Source: Nymphaea colorata
Lineage: Eukaryota > Streptophyta > Magnoliopsida > Nymphaeales > Nymphaeaceae
Length of the DNA: 64,000 bases
Assembly (NCBI RefSeq): GCF_008831285.2
Contig: NC_045146.1
Coordinates: 3,190,001-3,254,000, forward strand
Direction: 5' to 3'
A program made the position numbers and the translations under genes. Positions 35,397 through 47,685 of the stretch are shown here, piece by piece. Numbering within the stretch: position 1 is the first letter of the stretch; each line of letters starts with the position of its first letter. The notes under the pieces are model-generated. The model was not told where the DNA came from. It saw nothing but the letters and a program-made list of their open reading frames with translations, and did no database searches.

Positions 35397-38300
35397 ATAC
35401 TGAATTGTTGAGATTTTCGACGCCTAGTTTGCATAGCAAGTGTTTGAACACCTCCTTGCTTAACACCATGGTAATGACATCAGTTAATCGATCCTTGCTT
35501 CTAACATAGCAAGTTATGATTAAGTTTTAATTAATTTTTTCTTGTACCATATGATAGTCTAAATCAATATGTTTGGTACGTTCATGAAATGCCAAATTAG
35601 TTGCAGCATGTATTGCAGATTGATTATCATAATATAAATTTGCCGGTTGTGAATGCTCCAAGCCTAAGTCAAATAGCAAGTACTTTAACCATGTTGCTTT
35701 ACAAACTGCATTTGCCATTCCCCAGTATTCCGCTTCTGTAGATGAGTGGGACACTGAGGCTCCTTTTCAGTCTTCCATAATATTGGAGGTGCTCCAAGAA
35801 AAACACAAAAAACACACATAAGTTATTTTGTTTGCCTAATAAATACCTTCCCTAGATTTACTTTAATGTATTTCATAGGTCTCAGGGCCGCTTGAAGATG
35901 TGACTCACATAGTGCCTACATGAAACGACTTAACATGTGGATGGAAAATTGGATGTCAGGTCTTGTAATGCTCAAATAAATGTGATGGCTCACCAGTCTC
36001 TTATACCTTGTTGTATCCTTTAACGTCTCTCTTTAAGTAGTATCAAGGGCATGCTTCTACTCCAGTGGAATTTCCACTGGCCTTGTGCCTAAGAAGCCTA
36101 CTTCATTTATAATGTTAAAAACATTTTTTTTGTTGTGAAACATAAATATCTTTGGATGATCGGGCAATTACCAACCCTAAAAGATATTTAAGAGCACAAG
36201 ATCTTTCATATGGAATTTGTGACACAAGAAGGATTTAAAATTTTCCACAAGATTCTTCACATTGCCCACAATGATTAAGTCATCCACATGCACCAAAACA
36301 ACATGAAAAAACTGACCTCATTCAATGCTAAAGAGAGTGTGATAAGCATTTGGCTGTATACATCAGAACTCTTCGAATGCCATAGATAACTTGTGAAACC
36401 AATTCTATGGAGTGTGCTTAATACCATAGAAAGATTTGTGAAGCTTATATGCCAAGATTTCCCCCTCAGGGTTGTATCCATGGGGCACCTGCATGTACAC
36501 ATCTTCAAACAAATCTCCATTAAGCAAAACATTATTTACATTTATTTGATACAATCCTTCGTGGCTGCTACTACTAGAAGGATTCAAGTTGTTACCTTTT
36601 TTTGCTATAGGTGTGAACATTTCATAATAGTCTAATCCTTCTTGCTGAGAATACCCTTTGGCTACCAATCATGTCTTGTACCACTTGATGGATCAATCTA
36701 ACCGGAATTTAACTTTGTCCACCCACTTACAACCAGTTGGTTTGACTCCTTTTAGTAGCGTTGTCAATGTCCAAATTTTGTTTTCTCCCAATGCACTGAT
36801 TTCTAAGTCCATCACATCTCGCCACTCCTTATGTTCAACTGCCTCTTCATAGGTTTTAGGTTCAAGGATTGAGGCTATGGAGGCTAAAAAATGAGAGTGT
36901 TTAGGAGAAAAACAATGGAATGAGGTCAACTTGGAAACAGGGTACCTTTTGCTTTTTGTAGATTTTGACATCGAGTTGTTGTTGGTCTAAGGTGCCAAAA
37001 TTAAAGAACCATAAAAATCTTTCATCCAAGTGGATGGCTTTTTTGGGCAAGTAGATATTCTAAGTTGTTCAGCTGACTTAGACTCGAAGACTTGATCTGG
37101 TTCATTGGTTTGCACTGGTTCTACAATTTCACTTTAAAGCTCAGGTGAGGTTATGTAATGAAGTTTAGAGAGACTCTCATGATTGTTACGTAAGTTATGA
37201 ACATCGCCCTTTATTTCAACTATATGCAAGATTTCATTTTCAAGGTAATCTTTTTTCAGAGAACTGGTCAAATCATCTTGGTTTGTCGACGTAGGCAAAA
37301 CAATTAATCATTTGTCGTCCTTTACTTGCTGGAAAAGGAAGTTATTTTTATGTAAGCCAACATCACGACTAGTGAAGACTCTTTCATTTTCTAAGTCATA
37401 AACTTTGTACGTTTTATGGCCTTCTGGATGACCAATAAACATACATTTATGTGCTCTAGCATCAAACTTTCCTTTGTTAAGATCATTATTTGTGGCTAAC
37501 AAAGAGATCCAAAACATGCAAATATTTAAAATATGTTTTTTTAAAATACTTTTTAAAATGGAGCTTTTCCTCCCAAGACTTGTGTGGGAGTGCGATTGAT
37601 TAAATAAGTGGCAACTTGAACATACTCTCCCCAAAACCATATTGAGAAATTTGCTTTCAAGCGAAGAGCCCTTGCTAGTTCAAGGAGACGATGATGTCTA
37701 CATTCTACTACTCTTTTCTGTTGTGGATTAGGCACACAGCTATGCTGATGTTGTACTTTGCTAATTAAAAAAGATTTCATTTTATTTCATGGGTAAAAAA
37801 TTTGGTACCATTATCTAATATCATGCTTTTCAAAGAGGGATCAAATTGATTTTTTATCAAAGCAAATAAATTTTCTATGAGATATAACATTTCATGTTTA
37901 CGTCTCATTAAGAAAATCCACCTGGATCGAGTATAGTTGTCTACTATACTCAAAAAATAATGTGCTCCTGTAAGTGCTGACTGAGAATACGAGCCCCAAA
38001 TGTCACAATGAATCAATTCAAAAGGATTTAATGTATAAATACTACTTGTTTAAGCTTTAAACGTGTTTGTTTTGAATGGTGGCAAACATCACAACAAGTT
38101 TCTTTTTTCGAATCACATTCAATCCAACATAAGAATCAACCAGCTTAAGTCTAGAGGTTGAAAAATGACCAGATTACCTATGCCATAGGCCTTAGGATGA
38201 TGTCACGGCAAAACAACTCGTAGGTGATGCCACTGGTTGAAGTTCATTCAGTTCTCCTTTTTCTTTACTCTAACCAATTGTTATCCTCGACACCAGGTCG

Positions 38301-39000
38301 TGCATGACCCAATGTGTGAGAAAGAAGGTTACCAAACAATTTAATCACTTAGTTAGTTGGCTAACATATAATAGGTTTTCTTTGAATGAAGGAACACACA
38401 AGGTGTTTTGAAGAGTGAATGATGTCAAATGAACATCATTGGTTTGATGACAGAAATCACGTTGCCGTTGGGAAGGTTTATGAGTACATGGCAAGTTTTT
38501 GAATGTTTGAAAGATTGAGTTATCAGCATGAATATGCTAACTTGCTCCAGAATCTTATCCAAGGTACATGGTTGATGTCTAATGAAGAAATGTTACCTGT
38601 GAAATTGATGAGGCAGTTTGATTCCTAACTAGTAACCAGAGTTTATGGTACTTGTCTATAGTGAATGAGGGCACAACTCCCTTGCAACCTTGGCTACCGC
38701 TAGCTGAGGAACCACACCATCCATCGATCGTATGACAATTTGTGACCTTCTAGTTTTGTGTGACAGCTGCAACCATGGGAGGTTTGAAGTTGGGATCATA
38801 GAGATGATGCCTTGGAGGGTAGTCAATCAACTTGAAGCATTTTTCTTTTACATGCCCTACACTGTGACAGTATCTATGCACAAGCCAACTCTGATGTCCT
38901 CCCCTATTTTGTTGGAACCTTGAGGTTTGATCTTGCACTTCTGTCTTGGCATAATAGTTATGCATGATGGCCAGGGCAGCCTTAGAAGGTGGCAACGTGA
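35395..39000 (-). pseudogene. Copia gag-pol, broken
   Basis: Recognisable from right to left: the zinc knuckle RYCHSVGHVKEKCF with the following DYPP (about 38830-38870); the integrase zinc-binding CDVCHHSKQTR (about 38080); the integrase core with IHCDIWG, VDNYTRS and DNGTKF (about 37780-38010), whose third acidic residue is kept as VVECRHHRLLELAR (about 37680-37720). Reverse transcriptase shows WKWVDK-like CKWVDKVKF (about 36710), VAKGYSQQEGLDYYE (36620-36665), YQINVNNVLLNGDL (about 36530) and the catalytic VHVDDLIIVGN (about 36290; His replaces Tyr). RNase H shows STEAEYWGMA and the KHIDLDYH motif (35530-35750), then continues past a TAA at 35527 through SKDRLTDVIT to the true end at 35395. 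At least four frameshifts or stops disable it. Confidence 0.82.
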
Positions 39001-39566
39001 ACCTTGCCTCACATTGTTTTTCTTCCTATAGTACTACAGCATAGACGTTATTTACATTAGCCAATGGATCAAGAAATAAAATTTGAATGTGAATTGCACT
39101 ATACGAGTCATTCAACCCCGTCAATAACTGGATTACTCGGCCACTTCAAATCTAGTTTGTGTAAATCTTCATTGCATTGCATGAACAGGTCAGCATAGGG
39201 GAATAAGAATTAAGTTAATCTCAAAGTGCCTTGATTTTTGTGAATTATGTAGTGATTGACATAGTTTCTTGTTGAAGTCAGCCTACCGAACTGTGCAATT
39301 GAAGTATTCTGAGTGCAAGGCTTTGAGTATACCTACCTTCGATGTATTACCCTAACTTATTTTTGGCCAATAGTCACAATCATGGCTCTACTCCAAACAA
39401 CATATATGATTGTCATTAGCAAGTGCTTGGGACACCACTACACTACTTAGATTATCAGAATGATGCAAATAGAAGGGTTACAATATCGCTTGGGAATTTT
39501 ATAAGTTGCTGATGAAGTCAAGGCTCTTGTTATTCTTATGCTTGTCTTCCATGGCTCCTCATCGCT

Positions 39567-39578
39567 GCTCTGATACCA
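39567..39578 (-). other. Copia primer-binding site (initiator Met tRNA)
   Basis: The minus strand reads TGGTATCAGAGC directly after the 5' LTR end TTTACA. This is complementary to the 3' end of plant initiator methionine tRNA and is the usual copia primer site. Confidence 0.85.
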
Positions 39579-39785
39579 TGTAAACTAACATGGAGGAGAG
39601 AAAGAGATAGGAAACAACCCGACAAATATTTCATTGATCTTCACCCAAGATACAAGAAACATCTACAGTATTGCTATAAAAATTGGTACCAAAAACTTAC
39701 AAAAAGGGATTTACAAAAATACATGATTTGGTACAACTATCGGAACCACCTTCCAGATTGAATTCCTGCATATTTTACCCAAAGC
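39579..39785 (-). repeat. Copia 5' LTR, truncated
   Basis: Aligns to 35081-35290 with many substitutions and small gaps, then diverges after GAATTCCTGCATA. About 90 bp of the outer end (the U3 start) is missing, so the element has lost its own promoter. Confidence 0.75.
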
Positions 39786-40381
39786 TTCTCTCTTTCTCCC
39801 TCGACTCTACCCAAAACTTCGCTCTTATCCTTGGTTTCGCCATCCACATGTATGGGATTGAAACAGATCCCGCAAAAATCTGATCCCGGGACCCTTCGCG
39901 TGCCGTTCTTATGATGGAGTTGAAGCAGCGGTATGGCGTCTGTGTATCATCAGCAAGTTTACCATCGGCATCTCCAGGATGAATGGGTGTACGTCAAGAG
40001 GCAGCAGCAGTAGTGACAAAGAAGAAGAAGAAGAAGAAAAAGAATGAGAAGGCAGAAGCAAATGATTGTAGATAACGGGGTTTGTTTTTATGAGGCACCA
40101 ATTAGTGCAATCAACCGGTAACCCTAAATAAGAGAATCGTTGGGCATATATAGGATGTCTCATAAGTTTCCTGAAGCCCAGTGAGCGGTTAGGCATGTGA
40201 GAGATTAGCAGAGAGAAAACAAGTAATGTAAATCTTTGATTTTATTTGATAAAATCTTTTATTTTAAAAGCAGTTTACAAGTTTATCTCGTAATTGTGAA
40301 TGGCCTTCTCACAGTTAGAGATGCAATGAGAGGGCCAAACCCATTATTCAACACTTTATTGAGTAGATAGCCAAGGCCTAG
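39786..40381. other. Spacer between copia and the tandem array
   Basis: Contains an (AAG)n tract at about 40018-40040 and moderately GC-rich sequence at 39880-39990. A 26-codon frame beginning ATGGCGTCTGTG is open near 39933, but nothing supports it as a gene. Confidence 0.4.
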
Positions 40382-41919
40382 GCGCCGAGCCAGGTTGCCA
40401 TCGGGTACCCGATACCCGGCCCTGTATAGACCTAGGTGTGGGCAGAAGAAACAAATTATCGGGTTATCGCCTGTTGCGCCCATCCCAGCATGGCCCCAGA
40501 TCGTACCGGATTGGGCCCGGTTAATGAAATCTGGCCCGTTGGGGCCCGGTCAAAATTTTCGAAATTAAAACACAATAACAAAGCGAAGCTGCGGCCAACT
40601 TTGAGACACTAGAGAGAGCGTTGTGCGGACCAGAGCTGCCACCATCACCGCCGCTGCTCCGCTGGTCTGCCATTGCCACCATCACTGCACCGCCAGTCTG
40701 CCACCGCCACCGTCGCCACACCACTGCTGGGCCACTGTTGCCGCTCCTAAAACTGATATTCAGATAACACGTAAGGGTTTCCCTTTACTTCAGGACGCCA
40801 ATGGACACCGTCGCCGCTGCCAACCTGCCACAATTGAGGTCTTTACTCCTTGATTTGCCGTAGAGGTTTGAGATCCATCTCCATTATAAGCCCAAAAAAG
40901 TGATATGGTATAAATATAAATTCATATTTGTTTCTTCTTCTTGTATCATGTGCCGGGCGGGGTTGCCATCGGGTACCCGATACCCGGCCCAGTACAGACC
41001 TAGGTGCTGGTAGAAGAAACAGATTCTCGGGTTATTGCCTGTTGCGCCCAGCCTGGCGTGGCCCCAGATCGTAACGGGTCGGGCCCGGTTAATGAAATCT
41101 GGCCCGTTGGGGCCCAACGGCCCATTATGTCAAAATCTTCGAAAGTAAAACACAATAACGAAGCGAAGCTGCGGCCAACTTTGAGACACTAGAGAGAGAG
41201 TTGTTTAGGCAAGAGCTGTTGCCATCACCGTTACCGCTCAGTCGTTCCGCAATCGCCACCATAGCTGCACCGCTGCTTGGCCACCGTCGCTACTCCTAAA
41301 ACAAATATTCAGATAACACGTAAGAATTTCCTCTACTTCAGGATGCCAACAGACATCGTTGCCACTGCCACTGTCGCCGCATCGCCGCTGCCAACCTGCC
41401 ACAGTCGAGGTTTTTTTTACTTCTTGCTTTGTCGTAGAGGTTTGAGATCCATCTCCGTTATAAGCCCAAAAATGTGATGTGGTATAAATATAAATGCATA
41501 TTCCTTTCTTCTTCTTGTATCAAGCACCGAGCCAGGTTGCCATTGGGTACTCGATACTCGGCCTGGTACGAACCTAGGTGCGGGTAGAAGAAACAGATTA
41601 TCGGGTTATCGCCTGTTGCGCCCGGCCCAGTGTGGCCCCAGATCATAACGGGTCGGGCCCGGTTAATGAAATTTGGCCCGCTGGGGCCTGACGGCCCGTT
41701 ATGTCAAAATCTTTGAAATTAAAACACAATAACGAAGCAAAGCTGTAGCCGACTTTGAGACACTAGAGAGAGTGCTGTGCGGGCCAGAGCTACCACCATC
41801 ACTGTCGCCGCTCTGCCGGTCTGCCATCGTCGCCACATCGCCACTGGGCCACCGTCGCCACAACGCCGCTAGGCCATCGTCGCCGCTCCTAAAACAGATA
41901 TTTAGATAACACGTAAGGG
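40382..41919. repeat. Tandem array, units 1-3 (left part)
   Basis: Units begin near GGTTGCCATCGGGTACC at 40393, 40961 and 41535 (periods 568 and 574). Each unit has the same order of blocks. First is a GGGTACCCGATACCCGGCC palindrome-like head; then GGTTAATGAAATCTGGCCCG; then AAAACACAATAACGAAGCG. A block of GCCACC/GTCGCC trinucleotides of variable length follows, then ATAACACGTAAGGG. Last is a TATA-like GGTATAAATATAAATGCATA near the unit end. Unit 3 is cut at 41919 by the hAT insertion. No convincing protein is encoded. Confidence 0.9.
41912..41919. other. hAT target-site duplication, left
   Basis: CGTAAGGG, identical to 47686-47693. The 8-bp length is diagnostic of hAT elements. Confidence 0.92.
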
Positions 41920-42015
41920 CAGGGGCGGAGGGAGACCCGGGCCCGCCTGGGCCATGGCCCGGGTGAGCTTGTGAGGAAAAAAAAAAATCAAATTAAAAAA
42001 ATTAGTTTTTTTACT

Positions 42016-42462
42016 CTGGCCCAAACCGTAGATGGACTTGGCCCGACCCAAGATGGTCTTGGCCCGACCCGTCTTTCATCTCTTTCTCTCTCGCAGTCTC
42101 GCTCACTCCGTCTGTGCCCTACCCTGTCCTTTCGCCCCTCTCTCTCCCGTTCGGATGGTCCCCTCCTCTCTGGCCCCTCTTTCTCCCCCTTGCTCGGATG
42201 GTCCCCTCCTCTCTAGCCCACAACTGTAGAAGATAGCAGGGCCCTTTCTCTCACAGTCTCACGCCCTCTCTCTCGCTGGCTCCTCTTTCTCTGCCCTGGC
42301 CCACAGGCCACAATCACACATCTCGCTAGATGCTAGCTCCTCCTTCCTGACTCACTGGCTGCCCTGGCCCACAGCACAAATCCACAATCACAGCTCTTGC
42401 TTGCTAGTCGTTGCCCGCTGGCTCCCTCTCTCCTTGCCCTGACCTGGCCGGCTGGCCCACAA
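42016..42462. promoter_or_regulatory. hAT left subterminal motif cluster
   Basis: TGGCCC followed by A, G or C-rich bases occurs repeatedly. Examples start near 42016 (CTGGCCCAAACC), 42038 and 42059 (TTGGCCCGACCC, inside a 21-bp direct repeat), 42296 and 42364 (CCTGGCCCACAG) and 42452 (CTGGCCCACAATC). A TTGGCCCG also lies near the right end at 47648. Such clusters are the expected form of hAT transposase binding sites. The same CT-rich stretch probably also holds the transposase promoter and 5' UTR. Confidence 0.5.
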
Positions 42463-42574
42463 TCTGTTGCTTGATTTTGGAGACTGATGAAGCAGGGTTT
42501 GGGAATTTCTTCTTGGTTGTTTTGATCCAAATAGCACATTTGAGGAGAGAAATCAGATAAGGCAGCGCAGGAGG

Positions 42575-44598
42575 TACTCTAGTTTTCTGTAGCTAATTAA
42601 TATTTTCCCTATGTTTCTTATCTACACTACAGTAATTTCTTGAAGAAGTTTAGAGGATATTTCTTCAAGTGAAGCGTTGCAAACATTAAAACTTTAGCAC
42701 TGTGGATTCATGCTTTCAGACCATGCACTTTAGCATAATTTATTTCGTGGATGGTTTCCATTTTGTAAGATTTAAGTAAAATTAAACTCTCCTGTATATA
42801 ACACTAAAATTCAGTTTCTGTTGGACTAAGGGCGAAAGGTCTGACCAGGACTGCTCTTAACCCCAACACTGGTGGTCACTCTTCTACCAGGTGTGCATAC
42901 GCATGCACAGACATGGGCTGAGAGAGAGAAAAAAAAATGGAAAAGGAGAGAGAAGTTCGTAAAGGAGACAAAATCTAGATCCACGTTTTTTATGCAATCT
43001 AATATTGTAGATACGATCTTAAGAAGAAGAACATGTATAAATTACACATTTATGGACTTTAATAATGTTTTTTAATAATAAAAATGAACGGCTCTTATAA
43101 TACTAACATTTTGATAGTAGAAATATTAAATTATGTACAAAAATAACTTGAATTAAATATGATTTATGTTGAACTAGTGTTTATGAATATATTGTGATCT
43201 TCACTATATTTTTAAATGCAAAATTAAGAGGTTGGCTTTCGTCCCTTACCTAAATAATTTGGCATTTACTCATTATATATATATATATATATATAAGGCA
43301 GAGTCCTTTGGCCAACCAAATCTCTGTTCAATCATGGTTCATCGATGTAGTGATTAAAGATACTGCTTGATTCATATGCAGTGAAAGGTCGGAGGATTTT
43401 TTTTGTCCAAACTTAGTTTTAGAAATCCATGAATCCTATGTGCACACACACACATACATATGTAGCCTTCCCACCAATGACACATACATATACAGATGGT
43501 GTTATAATCTACTTCATCTGCTACCACAAAGGCTTGATCTAGTTGTCTACCATCGCTTCGTATTTGGACGGTCCTGAATATAGAACAAGATTTGATCTGA
43601 TATGCGCTGTCAATCCTTCCTGTCATAGATTGGTGAGAGTGAAGTTTCTGAAGCAGAGTGGGAGAGCACAGCCAGAAATTGACAGGATGGGTACTTCTGT
43701 GATAGATTGGTATTCGATACCTATAACTTCTGATGATTGGTAATGTGACTACTTGGACTATTGCAGTTGGTCATATCATGTCTTGGCAGGACCATTAGTC
43801 AGTGATGCCTGCCTATAAGCTTTTGAGAGGGGAAGAGATGAAGTTTTTCGCTTCTTCTGTCCGCTTTCTGTGGCTGAGATGCTTTATCTCTGATTTCTTA
43901 TTATATCATCAGTTTAGTTGAGGGCTTTCTTATGGGGATTTAGTTAGAATCAAGCATGAGAGCCGGACATGGAGAAAGATGATTTGGTGTGAATATTACC
44001 ACCCCATAGCAAACTGGTTCGCATCTTTTACTTCTCAAAGCTGTGCACTGTGCAGGTGAAGCAAGCCACATCATTAAATAGAAGCACAAGCATCCCTCAA
44101 CTGGATGAAAGAGATTCATTTTTGGAACAAATTTGAGCCAAATTTGAGCCAAGGTCCTTAAAGCTGTGTATTGATTTATAATGTTTGTACAGTTATAAAC
44201 TTATAATATTAGATATATAACAGTTATATTCTACTTAACATCCGATATTTGTTTATAATTAGGACGGATGCCATACATAAATTCGTAATGCTTGCATCTT
44301 AAATTCGTAATGCTTACATCATAGATTTGTAGTGCTTGCATCTTAAATGTTGTCAATAAAGTCGGAACCCCTTTGAGATCCTTGTACTTGAGGCATTTTG
44401 AGGATCTTAAATCCATACTTTCGAAATCATGAGATCCTTATTAGGTTTGCATTAATATGTTCTTCAATTTTGTATGTTCACATTTTATTTTATTGTTTGG
44501 CATCATGAGATCTTCATATGTTGTTTGCATTGTGTTATGTTTATTGGGTTTGTATATATCTAAAATGTTTAAATGTTATTGTATATTTTAAATTTCAG
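42575..44598 (+). other. hAT non-coding left region, possible 5' UTR intron
   Basis: No transposase coding is seen before 44625. A donor-like GGAGGTACTCT near 42571 and an acceptor TATTTTAAATTTCAG ending at 44598 would define a 2-kb leader intron. The segment 43300-44170 differs in texture from the rest (less A/T-run rich) and could be captured or nested DNA; a 66-codon frame at 43543-43743 lies in it and is unrecognised. A (TA)n is at 43275-43295. Confidence 0.3.
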
Positions 44599-44624
44599 GT
44601 TTTTCATGCTAGTTTATTGAGAAG

Positions 44625-47102
44625 ATGATGAAAAATATTCAAGATTATTTCAAGAAAAAACAAGTTATTGATCAAGAGAGAGAAAACCAAGAGGAAATAA
44701 ACCAAAGGGAAGAAAACCAAGGGGGAGAAAATAAAGAGGGAGAAAACCAGAATGTTGGTTGTTTTAGTCCGAAACCTCTTGATCTTGTTCTTTGTGACTC
44801 AGATTCTCCACCTTTTAAGTATTCAAGAATTGAAACTGCAGAAAGCATCGTGCGTGATCCAGGGTTGCGGCGTCCTATATGGGAGATATCAGTAAATGAG
44901 AGAGATGAAGTTAGGCGAGCATATATTAATTATGGGCCATATCAACACAAACTTCATAGATATCCAATGTCAGGTCCTTCAAGTCATCCTCGTAAATTTC
45001 AAGCTTCATGGTTTCAAAAATTTTCATGGTTAGAATATTCTCCCAAGACAGACAGTACATATTGTTTGCCGTGTTATCTCTTCAGTAATCCATATTCAAA
45101 TGACAGTCCATTTATTACTGAAGGATTCAGAGTTTGGAAGAGGGTGGGTGGTAATGAGAAACAATGTGCATTTCGTATTCATGAAGGGACAAGTCAAAAT
45201 TCACCTCATAATATGAATGTGAGTGCATTTAATGACTTAAGTCGTCAAAGCAAACACATAGATAAAATGATTGGAAAGCAAAGTTCTGAGCTTGTTCACA
45301 ACAACCGCTTGAGATTGAAGGCATCTGTAGACGCAATTCGTTGGTTAGCATTTCAAGCTTGTGCTTTTAGAGGCCATGATGAAAGTTCAAGTTCAATGAA
45401 TCAAGGTAACTTTATTGAGTTCATTAAAACTTTAGCTAGTTATAATGACAAAGTTGCACAAGTTGTCTTGGATAATGCTCCAAAGAATGCTAAATATACA
45501 TCACCAATAGTTCAGAAAGAAATTTTACATGTTTTTGCAAGTAAAGTGAGAGCTAAAATTATAGAAGAAATTGGTGATGCTAAATATTGTATTATTATTG
45601 ATGAAGCTCGAGATGAGTCCAAGAGAGAGCAAATGGCTGTTGTTCTTAGATTTGTTAACAAGCAAGGTCAAGTTCAAGAGCGATTTTTAAGTGTTGTGCA
45701 TGCAATTACTTTGAAGAATGCAATTTGTACTTTGTTAGCTCAACATAATCTTAGCATTCAAGATATACGGGGTCAAGGATATGATGGTGCTAGTAATATG
45801 CGAGGTGAATTAAATGGATTGCAAGCATTAATTTTGAATGAATGTCCTTATGCATATTATGTTCATTGTTTTGCTCATAGATTACAACTTGCACTTGTTG
45901 CAGCTTCAAAAGAAGTTGGTCATGTTCATAAATTTTTTGAACAGTTAACATATGTAATTAATGCTGTTAGTGCAAGCAGTAAACGTAATGATGAATTGCA
46001 TGAAGCTCAAGCAAATGAATTTGCATTCAGAATTGCTATAGATGAACTTGAAACTGGAAGAGGACTTAATCAAATTGGATCACTACAGCGGCCTGGTGAT
46101 ACTAGATGGGGATCTCATTTTGTGTCTGTGTGTAGTTTATTAAAAATGTTCAATGCAACATGTGTAGTATTGGAAAATTTAAGAGACAATGGATCAACAT
46201 CTCAAATACGGGGTGAAGGTCTTTCAGCTTATGACATGATCACATCCTTTGACTTTGTATTTATTTTACACTTGGTACAACAAATTTTGGGACAGAGTGA
46301 TACTCTTTGTCAGTCATTGCAAAGGCAAAGACAAGACATTTTAAATGCAATGACTATGGTTGATAATTAAAAAAAGTTCCTACAAGAACTCAGGGAGAAT
46401 GGTTGGGATTTATTTATAGAAACTGTGGGAGCATTTTGTGTGACACATGATATCCCTATTCCAGATATGGATGCTCAATATTTTGTCAGAGGATCACGTT
46501 CTCGTCGTGAATGCAATTTTATTATAGTGAGACATCATTATCATGTCGATATTTTTATTGCTGCTATTGATTCTCAACTGGTAGAGTTGAATAGTAGATT
46601 TAATAAAAATTCTATGGAAATACTACGTTTGATGTCGACATTCGACCCTAGAGATCAATATGAGTCATTTAATGCACAAGATGCATACACTCTTGCAGAG
46701 AAGTTTTATCCTGAAGATTTTCTAGACTCAGATCTTATGAGTTTAAATTATCAGTTGATGCATTATAAAAATGATATTTGTCATCATCCAAGTTTTCAAA
46801 ATTTGGGTACACTATCAGATGTATGTCAAGCAATGATACATAGTAGAAAAAGTGAAGGATATCCTTATGTATACAGGTTGCTTAGTCTCATTCTAACGCT
46901 TCCTGTCTCCACAGCAACCATAGAAAGGACATTTTCTGCTATGAAGCTTATTAAAACAAGGTTGCGTAACAAAATGGAGGATGAATTCTTTGCTGATTGT
47001 TTGCTTTTGTATATTGAGAAAGAAATTGCCCAAATGTTTGATTCCAATGATATTATTGATGCCTTTTACAAGATGAAAAGCCGTAGAGCACAATTGCAAT
47101 AG
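44625..47102 (+). pseudogene. hAT transposase (TTF zinc finger, DUF4371 type), one internal stop
   Basis: Catalyses cut-and-paste transposition in the nucleus. The frame of about 825 codons has a charged N-terminus with imperfect ENQ-EE repeats (20-43). A TTF-type zinc finger follows at about 130-210 (YCLPCYLFSN, C147 and C150). Then comes the DUF4371/RNase H-like catalytic region with IIIDEARDESKREQMA (D326), RGQGYDGASNMRG (D387) and VHCFAHRLQLAL (413-424). The C-terminal hAT dimerisation domain has LPVSTATIERTFSAMKLIKT and a LRNKMEDEF tail (the Glu of TIERTFS completes the catalytic set). This is the group often annotated in plants as zinc finger MYM-type protein 1-like. A TAA at 46368-46370 interrupts an otherwise open frame that resumes at once in the same phase (KKFLQELRENGWD). 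The start is the ATGATG after a splice-acceptor-like TTTCAG. The lesion lies between the catalytic core and the dimerisation part, so a truncated protein would lack the final catalytic Glu. Confidence 0.92.
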
Positions 47103-47685
47103 GTAAAGTATTTTGTTGCATCATTTTTATGTTAATGTTTATTTGAGTCATTATTTAGTTTCAATAATAAATGATGTAGTTTTTGTTTATATTTTATTGT
47201 GCAGGTGAATGAATGATGATATGTAACTATTTTCAATAAAAACAGAAGAAACAACGGATTGTGTTACATAGAAAGAATACAAAACGGCTTGTTTTAGGTA
47301 AGTAACATGTTTTGATTTTGGGGTTTATATATGTATTTGTTTGCTATATTTTGAGTTGTGATATTTGCATGTCCACCTTATACTCACTGTTTACACTTAC
47401 GCCACTGTAATAGAAATAGAGTACCTTATCTGCAGAGGACAGATCGCGCTTTGTGTTAATGACACAAGCAATTATTAAATGTGCCGTAGGACAGGTCGCG
47501 CTTCACGTTCATGACGTGGGCAATTATATACGACATATGTTCAGTTTTACTATCCTGTCGTTTGCAAATATTATCTAAAGTGTATAAGTATATATAATAA
47601 TAATAATAATATAATATAATATATTATATTATAGTTCATTAGACTGTTTGGCCCGCCCCTGAGAAAAATCCTGCCTCCGCCCCTG
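47103..47685 (+). other. hAT 3' region with duplicated subterminal block
   Basis: Directly after the stop is TAG then GTAAAG, a donor, and TTTTATTGTGCAG ends near 47204, an acceptor, suggesting a 3' UTR intron. Two 40-bp blocks at about 47437 and 47489 share GGACAG(A/G)TCGCGCTT and GCAATTAT and look like subterminal transposase sites. An (ATA)n patch follows at about 47594-47635. Confidence 0.45.

Larger units (their letters stand above)
35081..39785 (-). mobile_element. Ty1/copia LTR retrotransposon, degenerate
   Basis: Reads right to left: a truncated 5' LTR (39579 to about 39785), primer site TGGTATCAGAGC (39578-39567), gag zinc knuckle, integrase, reverse transcriptase, RNase H, polypurine tract, 3' LTR (35081-35378). 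The two LTRs share TAACATGGAGGAGAG, GAAACAACC, ATATTTCATTGAT and TTTACAAAAATACA. The order integrase before reverse transcriptase defines Ty1/copia. Stops and frameshifts run throughout pol, so it is not autonomous. No target duplication can be defined because the outer end of the 5' LTR is lost. Confidence 0.85.
41920..47685 (+). mobile_element. Near-intact hAT transposon, 5,766 bp
   Basis: Ends CAGGGGCGGAGGGAG and, inverted at the right, CAGGGGCGGAGGCAGG, flanked by a perfect 8-bp duplication. It carries one transposase gene on the plus strand (44625-47102), a 2.7-kb non-coding left region and a 0.6-kb right region. Subterminal repeats typical of transposase-binding sites are present on both sides. 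The site is inside unit 3 of the tandem array, which resumes in register after the right duplication. Clean ends, a perfect duplication and a single internal stop mean it inserted fairly recently. Whether it can still move depends on a helper. Confidence 0.93.

Noticed and set aside
35081-39785. An endogenous pararetrovirus in the copia region
   Set aside because: Integrase precedes reverse transcriptase, LTRs and a polypurine tract are present, and no movement or coat protein features are seen.
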